A stretch of 64,000 bases of DNA. Origin: Porogramme epimiltina (taxonomy: Eukaryota > Basidiomycota > Agaricomycetes > Polyporales > Polyporaceae). Position 1 is the stretch's first letter; every line of letters starts with the position of its first letter. The position numbers were made by a program, and so were the translations under genes. This document shows positions 34,083-45,570 of the stretch, one piece after another. The notes beneath the pieces are model-generated. The model was not told the DNA's origin, made no database searches, and was given only the letters and a program-made list of their open reading frames with translations. The stretch lies in NCBI GenBank assembly GCA_900155495.1, contig FTLJ01000198.1, positions 62,001 through 126,000 on the forward strand, in the 5' to 3' direction.

Positions 34083-35868
34083 ATGTCCAGCGACCCTTCT
34101 ATGACCATCTACGACACCACAATTGCCGGTTTATTCGACAGTCTGTAAGTAGCTCGGCTTCTCCCTGGTGTCGCCCACTCCACCCTAATGGCACACTGTA
34201 TCAGCCGTGTACAGAACTATATCTCTGTTGCAGCGTCTGGTGAATAGCCTGTCTCACTGTTCGCATAAGGCCATAGTAACGCTGACAGGCACATCCTCAC
34301 AGTATTCGTCTTCTTCGAGCACCTCATCACTACCGACCGCGAAATCGACCTCTTTTGGAAGCCCAAGGCCTCTGGCGCGTCCGTCCTCTTCCTCACAAAT
34401 AGATATCTTATACTCGTGGAATCTGCACTATCTGTGGTGACTTTCTTTGACAAGTCCGTGACTGGTGAAGTGAGTCTAACTGAGCCATATGCCGGCGATT
34501 CTGTGTGGGCTGACATTTTCACACCTCAGGTGTGAGTCTTTCAGACACTCGTGTCCCTACGGGAGGTTATAACAGGCGTTCCAGGTGTAACGGGATACAA
34601 CGGGCATACGCTGTTGTGGATATCTCCACAATCATACCACAGGCTAGTATGTGACGCCTGAAATCATTTTGAGACATTCTACTGACAATTAGTCGCCTAG
34701 TGTTTTCTGCCATGCGAGCACTCGCTCTCACCAAATCTAGGGCATTCACTACCTTAGTCTTCATCCTTTCTCTTGGCCCTGTGGCGGTAAATGTCGTGAG
34801 TGTCCTTCGTTGTCTTCGGGAATGCATTTGCACTCACTATGTGATATACACACCGATAGGCTGACTTCGCACTTGGATTGAGCGGATATGTCGACCCAAT
34901 GTTTGGCTGCCTGTTACAGACGGACAATCCTTCAGAGAAGGTATATATTGGGTAAGCCCCTCGCCCTACTAGTTGTTTCAGGTGTGAACTAACGAATCCC
35001 AATTGATCGTAGCTGTGTGTACAACAAGCTCTCTCGGTCTGCGTTACCCGAATTGACGAATTACTCAGGGCTCGTTGCCGCCAGAGGCTCTGTCATTGCC
35101 GCCGATGCGCTTGTCATCGCCGCCACATGGCGGGGACTATTTCCCCAAGCCTCTGCTAAGAAAGCATTCTTTTTGCGACGCCATGTGACACTAACGGAGG
35201 TATTCTTACGTGATGGTAAGTATCTGATATCTACCGGTATCTGGGGGACGCTCTGACGTTCGTCCGTGGTAGGGACTATATACTTTGTGTACGTTCATTC
35301 ATACGAAGGTCTCTTTGATATTCACCTACTCCTCAGATCACTTCTCATACTCAACGTTTTGGACTTGATATTTTCTTTGATATCAGTCGGTTTTCCTGTA
35401 TTTCACTCTACTCTTGGCAGCCCTTAACAATTCCTATGCAGATATTCCCTGATGACGGGAATACTGGAGGTGGAAGCAATATCACCTTCTTTAATTCTCC
35501 GTACGCCGCCGCACCTCCCCCCTTATACTTTGCAGTTCACAGTGCATCCTCCCACTGATTGCCATAACAGACTCACAGCAGTCCTCATCTCTCGCTTCCT
35601 CATCAACCTCCAGGAAACCAACCTCCGGTCGATTAAGGTCGACTCCGACGACCCAGCGTACATCTCTTCCCACTCTGGGAACACTCTCCCTAGTTTCGTC
35701 GCCACACCTGGCCCTGCCAGGGTGCCCGTCCAATCGAGCCCACAGCGTATGCAAGGCGAGGCCCTTCGGGGTAGGGAGGGGGGTAGGACCGATAACTGGG
35801 AATGTGACACGTTCGACGCGGAAACGCCGTCTCTCGATGTGGACTCACGAGCAGTTAGGGCGTATTGA
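34083..35868 (+). CDS. DUF6533-type membrane protein (gene G, divergent branch)
   Basis: Starts at 34083 (MSSDPSMTIYDTTIAGLF) and keeps the order of family exons. This copy resembles the classical DUF6533 consensus most closely: VFFEHLITTDREIDLFWKPK, then GASVLFLTNRYLILVESALS. Later exons give FSAMRALALTKSRAFTTLV, a long exon with SGLVAARGSVIAADALV, the short GTIYFV exon, and LTAVLISRFLINLQETNL with an acidic tail to 35868. The sixth exon continues without the 2-nt exon seen elsewhere. One weak spot is the intron after SLIS (about 35386-35420), which would be only about 35 nt and is required to avoid a TAA, so the gene may be damaged there. Confidence 0.65.
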
Positions 35869-36008
35869 CTTGTGTCGAGTGGGTGCGTCAGGATCTAATG
35901 CTATACGGGCTCGTCGGTGGTATCATAGATGTGTATGTATCCGAATTTCTGTTGCCTCTTTCCGTACCAGTCTTACGTATCTTGTTCTTCACCTCCGCGC
36001 CCCTGAGT

Positions 36009-37584
36009 CTACCTAATTTCCTCGATGTCCTCTGTATCACTATGCTCAACTAAGAGCATGTCCACCCTTGCTGACTGGCAGTCAGTACCGTCTACGCCGC
36101 TCCCATGGAAAGGCCGAACAATGAGTGAGCAAACAAAGCGAATATCGGACACAAAAGTGGAGGATCCTTCTCGAGATTCATCGCTCGGCCGCTCGGCGTG
36201 GTAGATCCCACGGAGATCGAGCATGAATCTAGAGAGGAGGACTACAGACATCCTAGTAGGCAATAGGTGAGTATAGTAGCACGAACGACCCACAAAGGAA
36301 GAAAAAGGAGCGAAAGGAAGCGGGACATACTGATCATCGAAATATGACCAGAATACGAATAGGATGATTGATGGTGTCTGCTGGGGGATTTTAGCCAGCA
36401 TAGATAACACTAGAAATACAAAATTTACTGACGGTCACTATTAAGCCGGACGTCGTCGATATGAGGTGGATCACAAGCAGCAGGCTTGCATAAGAGAGCG
36501 AAGTAGTCAGAGGCTAGCCTCCAGATTGATATGCAATGACGCACCCGAGGTATACTGTTCCTGAGTAGAGAAGGTATTGGATATTTAATGCATGGGCCGA
36601 ATAAAGACGTGCCACACACCATCTCGCAGAAGAAATGTAGCAAGTGAGGTACGCATGCCGATCTTCGTGGACGTTTTATGAATTCCAATTGTCTTGATCC
36701 ATACGAGTGCGACGGTTATTGTATCACACACAATCGGTGTCACTTTCCTCGTGATGTCCGAAGCTTGAAGAATGGGAATGACGTACAAAGGGCAACGGTT
36801 AGTTGAGATTACAGGACCAAAGCATGTTTACCTACGTGCGGAGAATCGACCCTCACTGGCTGTGGCCTTCCCTGTCACAAGGCAGTCAAACGGAAACCCA
36901 TCCTGGTAGCCGGTGCCTATTGTGTCCTCGTACTGAGATTATAGCCAGTTCACTTGAGCTGGGACATGAAAAGCATGGCATGAAACTCACAAGGAAGAGC
37001 GCAGGTTTGAAAAGCGAAAGTGGAACAACTATGACCAAAGATTTCCAGCTCCGGTCCCAAATCGTGTATATGCGAATAGTGAATGCGGAAAAGGCGAGGT
37101 AGGTGAGGAACGTGAGTATGTCGTCTGTATGTATAATGGCCGTGCATGCCTATGTATGCAGAATATTCAAGTTCTCAGCATATCATGGAAAGTCCTGGGT
37201 GGATGCGAAACTAACTACCTTGTCGCTTAGTTTCCATGAAAATAGTCTCATAAGGTAGAAGACGCGTTCAAAGAGTGCGGTGTATCGTAGCATGAAGTAT
37301 ATCATTGTGGCCATTGAGAATTTGCGTTGCCAGAATCGCTTGACCTCGGTAGTGAAAGTGAGTGCAAAGTCAAACCACAAGACTACTATGTATGGCCATT
37401 GAGTAGTGTGTGGTGGGCGTAAAAGGGATCACCCACCGGTTGACGCGATAGCGAAAGATTTCTCGATTCTTCTGTGTGATGGAGGGGTGCAATGGTAGAT
37501 AAACCTGAGTAAGTACGGTGCACATTCGGGTACTAAATCCACATACAATCCTTCATAAAAGACGGGGGGAAGACCACCACTCAT
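36009..37584 (-). CDS. DUF6533-type membrane protein (gene H)
   Basis: Begins at 37584 with MSGGLPPVFYEG, then exon 2 (RIEKSFAIAST) and the core VVLWFDFALTFTTEVKRFWQ with KFSMATMIYFMLRY. Further exons give IIHTDDILTFLTYLAFSAF, the segment TIRIYTIWDRSWKSLVIVVP, VWIKTIGIHKTS, GTVYLG and the last exon SVVLLSRFMLDLRGIYHAE to the stop at 36009. As in gene E, the exon before the TWIK helix ends one base into a codon and joins directly, with no 2-nt exon. The junction after GTVYLG is not resolved, because an in-phase helix exon could not be placed with certainty. The tail (PSDESREGSSTFVSDIRFVC) is close to that of the gene at 48324, so the two form a subgroup. Confidence 0.7.
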
Positions 37585-38035
37585 GTTATCACCGCCTTCG
37601 AATGTGAGCACTGTTCGTAGAATATCAAGCTAGGGAGAATGGGGACAGTTGAAAGAGGGGGCGTAGACACCCTGAAACTCAACATCCTGTTTTATGCGAG
37701 GAGCAGCGCTAGTCTTCGGATCTGAACGTTGAACTTTGTAGATGGTTGAGACAAATGTGAACCCGTGGGACACTCGTGTCGGTTTCTGATAGGTTAGTAA
37801 TAATGGCGCGACGACGATATGACGCACTCCATATCCCGGTGGCGACGGGGAACTGCGACGTAGAAGGCAAACCATATACTCGAAAGTCCTGCGGGCTATG
37901 TTCGATCCATACATGGGAAATAAAGGGATCGTCAAACAAGAAATCTTCTCACGTGCTAGGGTATACCAGTGCGGTTTTTGGACGAGATTGGGGGGCGGGC
38001 GAGTGGTGGCGTCACCTGCTGAAAATGTGTCGAAA

Positions 38036-38690
38036 TTAAGCAGAATCTGTACAGAACAATGCACAGCACTGCACCCCGACTTCCTCGACTTCGTCGGACC
38101 CATCTCCGGTAGTGGGGCGCTCCGCCCGGACATACGTGGGTGCCGCCTCGTCACAAACGAGCGGGCTGAGGGGCATACGCAAACCTCGCCAAACGGCCAT
38201 CACCGCTCCCACTCCCGTCATATCCAACATCCGGATTCGAGAGCGTCGTCGGCGTTGCCGATAACTGAGGATGATATAAACGTCGAGGATGATGTAACCG
38301 TCGAGGATGATGTAAACGTCGAAGGTGCCGCTGATGAGCCGCCACTGGACAGCATCTCAGAGCTGTGGTCGACGGGGAATAGTTTGTGGAGATTGATCAT
38401 GTACCGCAAGAGAAATATCACGGTCAGCCTGGGTACGGAGGATGATCGGGATCGACGAGCATGGGTGTTGTGACTGATGGAGGTGGGGACGGGGGAGAAA
38501 ACGGGGACGATGCACACCTGGTCGAAGTATGACCCAGACAGCCTTGACGATTATTTGTTATGACGAACAGAAAGTGTGACTTGGAGTTTGGTGGCGTACT
38601 CACGGGGCCGATGTAGCCGGTAATAACTGTGTTCATCCGGACACTACATAGTTGCCGATGCCACGGTGACATCATGGTGAATTCCGTGCC
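38036..38690 (-). pseudogene. 3' fragment of a DUF6533 gene related to gene J
   Basis: The last exons only: a helix remnant (NTVITGYIGP, about 38600-38670), the motif LTVIFLLRYMINLHKLF in place of SRFMLDCREL, and a tail (SPLVCDEAAPTYV, TTGDGSDEVEEVG) that matches the tail of gene J next door (SRDEVAPTHVVE, TTGEAADEVEEIE). No 5' exons exist upstream. It carries the 3 x 18 bp repeat at 38267-38320. Confidence 0.65.
38267..38320. repeat. minisatellite, three 18-bp units
   Basis: Units at 38267-38284, 38285-38302 and 38303-38320 (gaggatgatgtaaacgtc and two variants, each differing at one or two bases). On the minus strand they encode a Ser/Thr/Val repeat in the fragment gene's tail. Confidence 0.9.
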
Positions 38691-38824
38691 TACGGGGGGT
38701 AAGTTAGGGCAGGGTAAACTGGCATAGGTGAAGGACGTTAAGGTATGAGACACCTGTTTATTTTGTCCGGAGTGTTGGTTACAACCTTGTATCTGACTCT
38801 TGAACTCCTTCTAGTTCAAAGTAA

Positions 38825-38960
38825 CATCGACGTTTAGATACGACGAGAATATCCTCCCGGATGATGCATTCTTGTTTCTGACTGTCTTGTTGCGTACGCA
38901 TGCAGCGCGTCGGTCATCGGAGTTGACGGATCTCCTGCTGGGTTCCGTACATCCGGTGAG
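38825..38960 (+). pseudogene. scrambled piece of gene A
   Basis: About 38833-38890 matches the 3' flank of gene A just behind its stop (shared words: atcctcccggatg, cattcttgtttctga). It is followed directly by about 50 bp from exon 2 of gene A (gcagcgcgtcggtcatcg; cggatctcctgctgg). The two pieces are in the reverse order to the parent gene, so this is a rearranged relic. Confidence 0.6.
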
Positions 38961-39027
38961 TATAAGGTGGTTTACATTACATGCATCTCCGATTACTCCG
39001 CATCTTCCTCATACGGGAGTCGGTGAG

Positions 39028-40971
39028 TCACAAGCGTTTCTTCGAGCACAAAAAGGACCCCACTGTCAATACCTGGAGAGAACGAAAAAATGATAGATAA
39101 GGGCTCACCAGGCTCTCCGAGCTCACAGGCTTCACGGGCTCTGAGTCGACTGGGGACACAGGCGGGCACGCCAGCACCACCTTGCCTGTCTCCATTCCTC
39201 CCTCGGCAGGGTGTAACGCATGCTGCGACTCCTCACCCTCACGCACCTCCTGGCCCTCCCGTCCCTTCGGGTCCGAGTCGCACTCAGCACGCTCTCTTCC
39301 GCACCCCGCCTCGATTTCCTCAACCTCGTCGGCCGCCTCCCCGGTAGTGGTGGGCTCCACTACATGCGTGGGTGCTACCTCGTCACGTGACATCGGGCCC
39401 ACGGGGGTGTGTAACCCCGCCAGTTCGCCCTCGCCGCTACCGCTACCGCTGCATCCGACGTCCGAATCCAGGGGTGTCACGGAAGCCGCCGTGGGGAGCG
39501 AGGTCATGATGTGGACGTCCGACGTGCTGCCATTGGGCTCGTCGCAGGAGAGCGTCTCGGAGTCGTCCACGCTGTATTTTTGATCTGCGAAGTATAATTC
39601 ACGGCAATCGAGCATGAACCGCGAGATGAAGATCACGGTCAGCCTGTCAGGGGGAGGATAGTGAGCACGGGCTGCTGATAGAGGAAGGGAAGAAGCAGTA
39701 GCATACACTTGGTCGAAGTAGGGCCAGACGGTCCAGACGATTATTTGCTACAACGAGTATTTAAATGGAGCAGTAGCTGGAGGGTGTTGAGGTACTCACG
39801 GAACCGATATAGCTCGTAATGACCGTCACCATCTGAATACTGGCATAGGAGGATTGACCGCATCAGCGCGCCGCAAAGGCGCCTCAGTGACCGATGCTGC
39901 AGTGACGTACATGATGTATTCTGTGCCTACGGGAAGTCAAGGTAGGGAAAATTGGCAGGAGATAGGTATTAAGTACGTACCATCGCACAGGAAAAGTTTA
40001 AGCGTTGGTGGGCACACACCAGCCTGCGTGGCTGCCCTATAAAGTCCGAATAACTTGACCCATACAAGAGTGACAAGGATTGCGTCGCATGCAAATGTAG
40101 TTGCCCTCGCGATAGTAGAATCTGCACAGAAGACGATACGGGTATAGTGGTACATCGTCAGTGAAGCTGAGCCACGAGTTCGACGCGCGAATTCTTACAG
40201 CTGCGCAGTTTAGTGAATGTCCAATGCTTGAATACTATTGGTGGATGACGCACGTTGCAAGCTGATCGTCGGAGACCTTCATCCATTGAACCACGCAGCC
40301 GAAGGGGGGACCAGCCTGTTGTGCAACGTACAATGTGTCCTCGTACTCAAAGTCAATGCCGTTAGGGTGATTGGATGGACGAGCTAATATGAAACTCACG
40401 ATGGCTAATATAGGCTTAATAAGGGCAAGAGGGATGACGATGACAAGTGGTTTCCAGGCACGATCCAACATGGCGTACATCCGAATTACAGTGAACGTGG
40501 AGAACGCAAAATAGTCGACAAAGGTGAGCACATCATCCGTATGTATGATACTTGCGCAAGCCTGTTATGCAGAGGATAAGCAAAGAGTGGCAATTGTGGA
40601 AAGGAGAACACCGGACCCGGTCGGTTGATTTCCACAAGAGCGCTCCTAGAACAAAGAAGACACGCTCAATGACAGCGATGTAGCGGCTGAGAAGATAGGC
40701 TAAAGTGGCGCCAGAGAATTTGCGTCGCCAAATCATCTCGACCTCCGCCGTGAACGTGAGCGCAACATCGAACCACAAGATAGCTAGGGGATACGATAAT
40801 TAGTGGAGATCATGAGCTATTCAAACATATCCACACGCACCTGAAGACGCGATGATGCAGTACTTTTCTACAATTCTGCACAAAACGGGTCAGCACGGAG
40901 AAAAGGGAGTGCACTAGCAGATGGAGCACATACAACCGATCATAGTCGAGCGGCGAGGGTCCATCACTCAT
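39028..40971 (-). CDS. DUF6533-type membrane protein (gene J)
   Basis: Starts at 40971 (MSDGPSPLDYDRL). The exon 2 product IVEKYCIIASS and the core AILWFDVALTFTAEVEMIWR with KFSGATLAYLLSRY follow, then IIHTDDVLTFVDYFAFSTF and the segment TVIRMYAMLDRAWKPLVIVI. Next is the exon beginning YEDTLYVAQQAGPPFGCVVQ, a 2-nt exon 'CT' between GCGCAG and GTAAGA, YSTIARATTFACDAILVTLV, GTEYI, TVITSYIGS, IIVWTVWPYFDQV, and LTVIFISRFMLDCRELYFAD. The tail is about 190 residues, acidic, with many Glu/Gly and a PV-rich end, and stops at 39028. All joints keep phase, so it appears intact. Its 3' flank and tail resemble the genes at 51172 and 61444. A TATATAA box lies 123 bp before the start. Confidence 0.82.
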
Positions 40972-41093
40972 AGTGCGAGCTGCGCAGGCGACGAGGGAAC
41001 AGGCAGTTGAAGCAAGAGCTCGAGATCTTGAAGCCCGGCCTCCGGAAAGTGAGATGGACTACGGCGTTGCACTTCGAGGGCGTGCAATAACTA

Positions 41094-41100
41094 TTATATA
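41094..41100 (-). promoter_or_regulatory. TATA box of gene J
   Basis: ttatata on the plus strand (TATATAA on the coding strand), 123 bp before the ATG. The same box in the same context precedes the genes at 51172 and 61444. Confidence 0.5.
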
Positions 41101-42289
41101 GGACGTCCGTCAGCCTTCGAAACTCGAAACAGATACTTCTAAGGGAGGTCGATGTTCCACGCAGCGAGGGCTGCAGCCCACAGGACGCGGATAACAGGAT
41201 AACAGGGAGTCGACAACTCTCAGCGAGTCACAGCGCACACTCCGATGCCGAAGAAGACCACATTGGACAGATGAAGATGGACAACCAGTATACGCATAGA
41301 CAGGTGGTGGTATCCTCGGGAAATGTATGGCGGCCACGAAAAGTTGAAATGTGAGTCGACGCGCACGTACCGCCCCGGGAGAGGCTGCAAGCATCCACGC
41401 TGATGCACATGGCTATGCCGGAAAACACATGTTTACTTGCGAATAGAGCGCAAGGGGAAGAACGAAAAGGGGATGTTTGGCCAATGGTGTAGGGGTCGGA
41501 GCATAACGGTATCGCACTCACTATCCTCGCGGCCACCCCGGAGATTCCAACCACTGCCGTGACTGCCCCTCTACGCTGAGGTAGCTCATAGGGTTATGTC
41601 CTGGAGTTCGTACCCTGGCAAATGCGCGTATTCCGACTACCGACAGTGCTCTCCATCGCGATGGTCATACGGGAATTGAGGAAAGGATTGTTTTCAGGAT
41701 TGGGTGTGAGCGTGTACTCTTGCGTCTTCTATCAGCTTCTTGCTTTCCAGTCGGGATACTGCGGAGGCCACGAATAATGATTGACTATGACAGGATTCAT
41801 GCGGGGGGCGGAGGCCGTTGGAGAACACCGTACACGACGACTGAGGTCAACGAGGACACACCTGGCTCGGAGCCGAGACAACTGGTCTCGTCCTGTTCAT
41901 ATTGGCGCCGCGGTATACCGGATCAACCAGGGACGCATGTCTTGGTTCGACTCCCCAGCTCGACCCAAAACTGGACCGGCGACAAAACAACGAGCGCCTA
42001 TGTAGTGGAACTCTCTCTCCCCTTTTCTCCTCTTATAACCCAGCCAGATCGGTGCATATACCCACTGAGTAGCGCTATCCGCCATTCCGATGTACTCAGA
42101 AGACTCTTTTCTTTGATCGTGACCATGACCGCCTTTTCTGATGTAATCTCAGTCCTCGTCAACCCTCCCCGGGGGCCGAGGCCCCTCCGAGACCAACGTA
42201 CCACCCGACCACTCCTTGCTTGAGCATGAGGAGGTTTTCCGCAACGCGATGGAGCAAAATAACTGCAGATAAGCCTGGGAGATCGTGGA

Positions 42290-43016
42290 CGTGCAGCGCG
42301 TCGGCCCTCGAACTTGACAGATCGCCTGCTGGGTTCACGCCGAGCGCGCGGCAGCCCGGATTCACCGGAAACTGCTCCCTCCTAAGACCACTTGATTGTG
42401 CATAGTCTGAGTTTCTCCGACGACGCTCCGTGTGGTCTGACCACTGCCGTTTTTCTCAGCATTCTCCACCTCACACTTTTCCTAGGATAAAGCTGAAAAT
42501 GCCTTGCCATCGTCTGCTAAGCCGCCCACCCCGCTAGCGGGGCGCTCGAAGCCTTTGCAACCCGGTTCCAGCGAGGGTCCGACAGGTGATGGAGTTTCTG
42601 TGTCTTAGTAGGGCATTGCGGAACCCCTGAGAGTCTATCGCTGTTCGAGACGCATGGAAGACATATGGCCCAGTGGAAGGTTCTCATGCAGGCGTGCCGC
42701 GCGTCCAGCTTGGAACTTCGGGGAGTACTGCGATAGGTATGTCCACTCTTGAAAGGCATGCTCACCCAATGACAACGTTCCCAGCAGCACGCATCTGGTG
42801 CTACTTGCTGGGGAAGAAGGATAGGAAAGAGGGATCCCCTTCCAGCGGCGCTACGCATGTGGACGGGATGAGACTGGTTGGTGCGGGTGAAGAGCCCAAT
42901 GCGCGGTTGGTCAGAGATGGAATACGACGGTGATTCGATACGGCGAGAATATCCTCTCGGATGATGCATTCTTGCTTCTAACTATCTTGGTAGATGCAAC
43001 GTTCTGAGAATGCGAG
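42290..43016 (+). pseudogene. 3' half of gene A, dead copy 1
   Basis: Similarity to gene A begins inside its exon 2 (gcagcgcgtcgg, parent about 24205) and runs through its introns, exons 3-4 and 3' flank. Frameshifts and stops interrupt it, for example a TAG where the parent reads VSIEYSED, and there is no promoter or 5' part. It runs without a break into the upstream region of gene B'. Confidence 0.8.
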
Positions 43017-43110
43017 CTTCGTGACTACGAACAAGAGTTGCTTCGACCCATCCGTTGTGCGAGCACACGATGAGGATGCTCCACACCTATATAGGGCTGA
43101 GGTCATCGGT

Positions 43111-43116
43111 CACGTG
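43111..43116. promoter_or_regulatory. conserved CACGTG palindrome upstream of gene B'
   Basis: 343 bp before the ATG; the equivalent site in gene B'' is at exactly the same distance. Confidence 0.3.
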
Positions 43117-43453
43117 AGGTGTCCCTCACTCTCGGAACGCTGCTGTGCGGCTCTTGAGGTGTCGCCGCGGGGACTCCCTGGTAGATGCGTGACACCGAGC
43201 TACTATCTCTGGTTCACAGCCCTTTGGCGTGTTTTATTTCGTGCTAGTGTACGATTATACACGATAAGTAACCAACGGTAACAACTCCCCGTCTCCGTGT
43301 GGGACCGAGTTCATCGCCTTTTTGATCCTTTCCATCGGAACCTAATCTTCGCCATGCTATGTATCAACATCATATGAAATACGGCATCCCCGGATCTCAC
43401 CGTATATCTTTAAAGCACCTAGACTGGACGGCTGTACTCAATCCGCCCCTCGA

Positions 43454-45281
43454 ATGTATAACGCCACAGCTATAGCAGATTCTTTACCTCCCGGCTTTTT
43501 TGACATTCCGTGAGTTGCCCCTTTCTTCTCTTCACCCAATCATTCGTCGTGGATTTGACCATATTTATCCAGATTCACCCAGTCACACTTCGGCGTTGCT
43601 TCATCCTGTGGGTCTCCTTACACAACTACCATTTCAAAACCTTTCGCTCACGGGAAACACGTCATTACCAGTTCTCGTGGTCTATGACGCGGTACTCACA
43701 TTCCCGAAGGAGGTCCGGTGCATATGGATGCGGAGGTTCTCTGGTGCAACTGTCATATACATCCTTGTGCGATACTCCGGCCTCGCGTTGGCCCTTCTGG
43801 ACATCCAACAGGATGTATCCTGGAACGTCCCTCAGACCGACACGGTATGTACTCTAGACTCCTCTGCAGCACTAATGTACCTACATCACTTTATGTCTCT
43901 AGTCATGCTTGGCCGGTTCCGACAGTGTCTTCATCATAAGCATAATCAATTATCTCGGCTTCTTGTGTAAGTCACCACATTGCCACTCCCGCGATGTTCC
44001 GGGGCTCACGTTTGGTACCCTGCCACTGCAGTATTCATGGTACTCCGTGTGTATGGCATCTGGGGGTGTGACTGGAAGCCACTTGTCTTCATTACCCCAC
44101 TAGCTCTCCTAAAACCCGCCCTTTTTATCGTGCGTCGTACATGATGGCTGACGTTGATCCCGACCGACTAATGTGATTGATCTGGGATGTCAGGCTCAAT
44201 TTACATATGAGACCCAAGTCAAAGCAGTGCCACTCGTAGGCTGTGTACTTTTTGTCAACAAAGACTGGGACTGGTATCTGAGATTCTCTGCAGCGTGAGT
44301 AGTCAGTCTCTGATATGTATCGCATTTCGCTCTTATCGGCTTACAATTGCATTGATTGGTATACAGGGGTAAGTTCACTCCGCTCTTACTCCGTACATTG
44401 ACGGATAATCCAAATTTTTGTCTCTTCAGATACCATTGTCTCCAGTATCTCGGATGTGATGATGAATGTAATTCTACTTATCACGACTTGGTTCAAAACC
44501 TACGGGATCTACAAGCGAGCTTCCAACATCGGCGGCGGCACAGCTCTAGCATCTTTCCTCCTCATAGATGGCAAGTTTCATTACTCAAAGTTTTGGCTTT
44601 CGTTAACCTACACTTCACGCAGGCACTATCTACTGCGTGTGAGCCCTCAGACTCTGGTCATCGAGCATGTTCCATGCTCACAAAGGGTCGCGTGTCTGCA
44701 GAATCCTCGCGGTCTTCCAGCTCACTGCGGTGATGACCAACAGCATCAACTCACCCGGCGGCAGTGGCCTGCAAAAGATTGCGTGGATCATGGAGACCTT
44801 CGTTCCTACGTGCGTCGGGCAGTTCTCTTACATGCACTCACCAAACTGATGTACACGCTTTTCTCTATGTAGCGTGACCGTGATCTGCTACAGTCGCTTC
44901 ATGCTCGACCTCCGCAATCTCTACTACTCGGATCGTGATGACGAGGATACGAAGTTCGACGCTTCCGCGGAACACCAAGCACACGGCCCTGTACGTAGTC
45001 TCCTCTTCGCCGTAAACTCAACCGTCGTCGGGAACATTGGAGCTGCGCTCACGCCGTTCGGCGGCGCGGGCGAAGAGTATGATACGACCACTCCTTTGGT
45101 CCCGGAGGAAGATGAGGGTAACGGCGACTCGGAAGGGTGTCAGATGGAGGGACAGGATGTGCTGGGTTCCTGCGTAGTGGCTGCGGAGGAACGTAGAGAG
45201 TGGTATGATGAGGAACCACTTGTCTTCGCGCGCGACCCGTTCGGAGAAGGGCTCAGGAGGGGAACGAGGTTGCAACGATGA
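43454..45281 (+). CDS. DUF6533-type membrane protein (gene B')
   Basis: Exons 43454-43509, 43573-43607, 43672-43844, 43903-43966, 44032-44129, 44194-44294, 44367-44368 (2 nt), 44430-44570, 44623-44638, 44666-44809 and 44873-45281 give 412 residues. Exons 2-9 have exactly the lengths of gene B, as does exon 10, although its acceptor has moved (TCGAG here, TTGCAG in B). Core motifs are LVVYDAVLTFPKEVRCIWMR, FSGATVIYILVRYSG, MVLRVYGIWGCDWKPLVF, TWFKTYGIYKRASN and CYSRFMLDLRNLYYSD. The donor of exon 8 is GC (ATGGCAAGT). The tail is acidic (EEDEGNGDSEG). The gene appears intact and shows about seven hydrophobic stretches; function unknown. Confidence 0.87.
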
Positions 45282-45570
45282 TATAAGTAGCGCCAATGTT
45301 TTTATATATAGTCGTTATCTCATCGAGCAGAGGTATTCACCTGGTGGTCAACCAGAATGCGGCGGAAGGAAATGTGCTGTGATGAGTGGGAGTCCTGCTC
45401 TAGTATATGCAGTAGTGCGCCAAGATAATAGATCACATGCTCAGAAGACGTATTTTTTTACACAATGCAGTACATGTACGATGTCCCATGGGTTTCAAGT
45501 TGGGAACGGTGTGTCAAATTCAAACGAAGAGCGGAGGTGCCGTGATAGGTGTGGAGTTCTCCCGAGTGAA

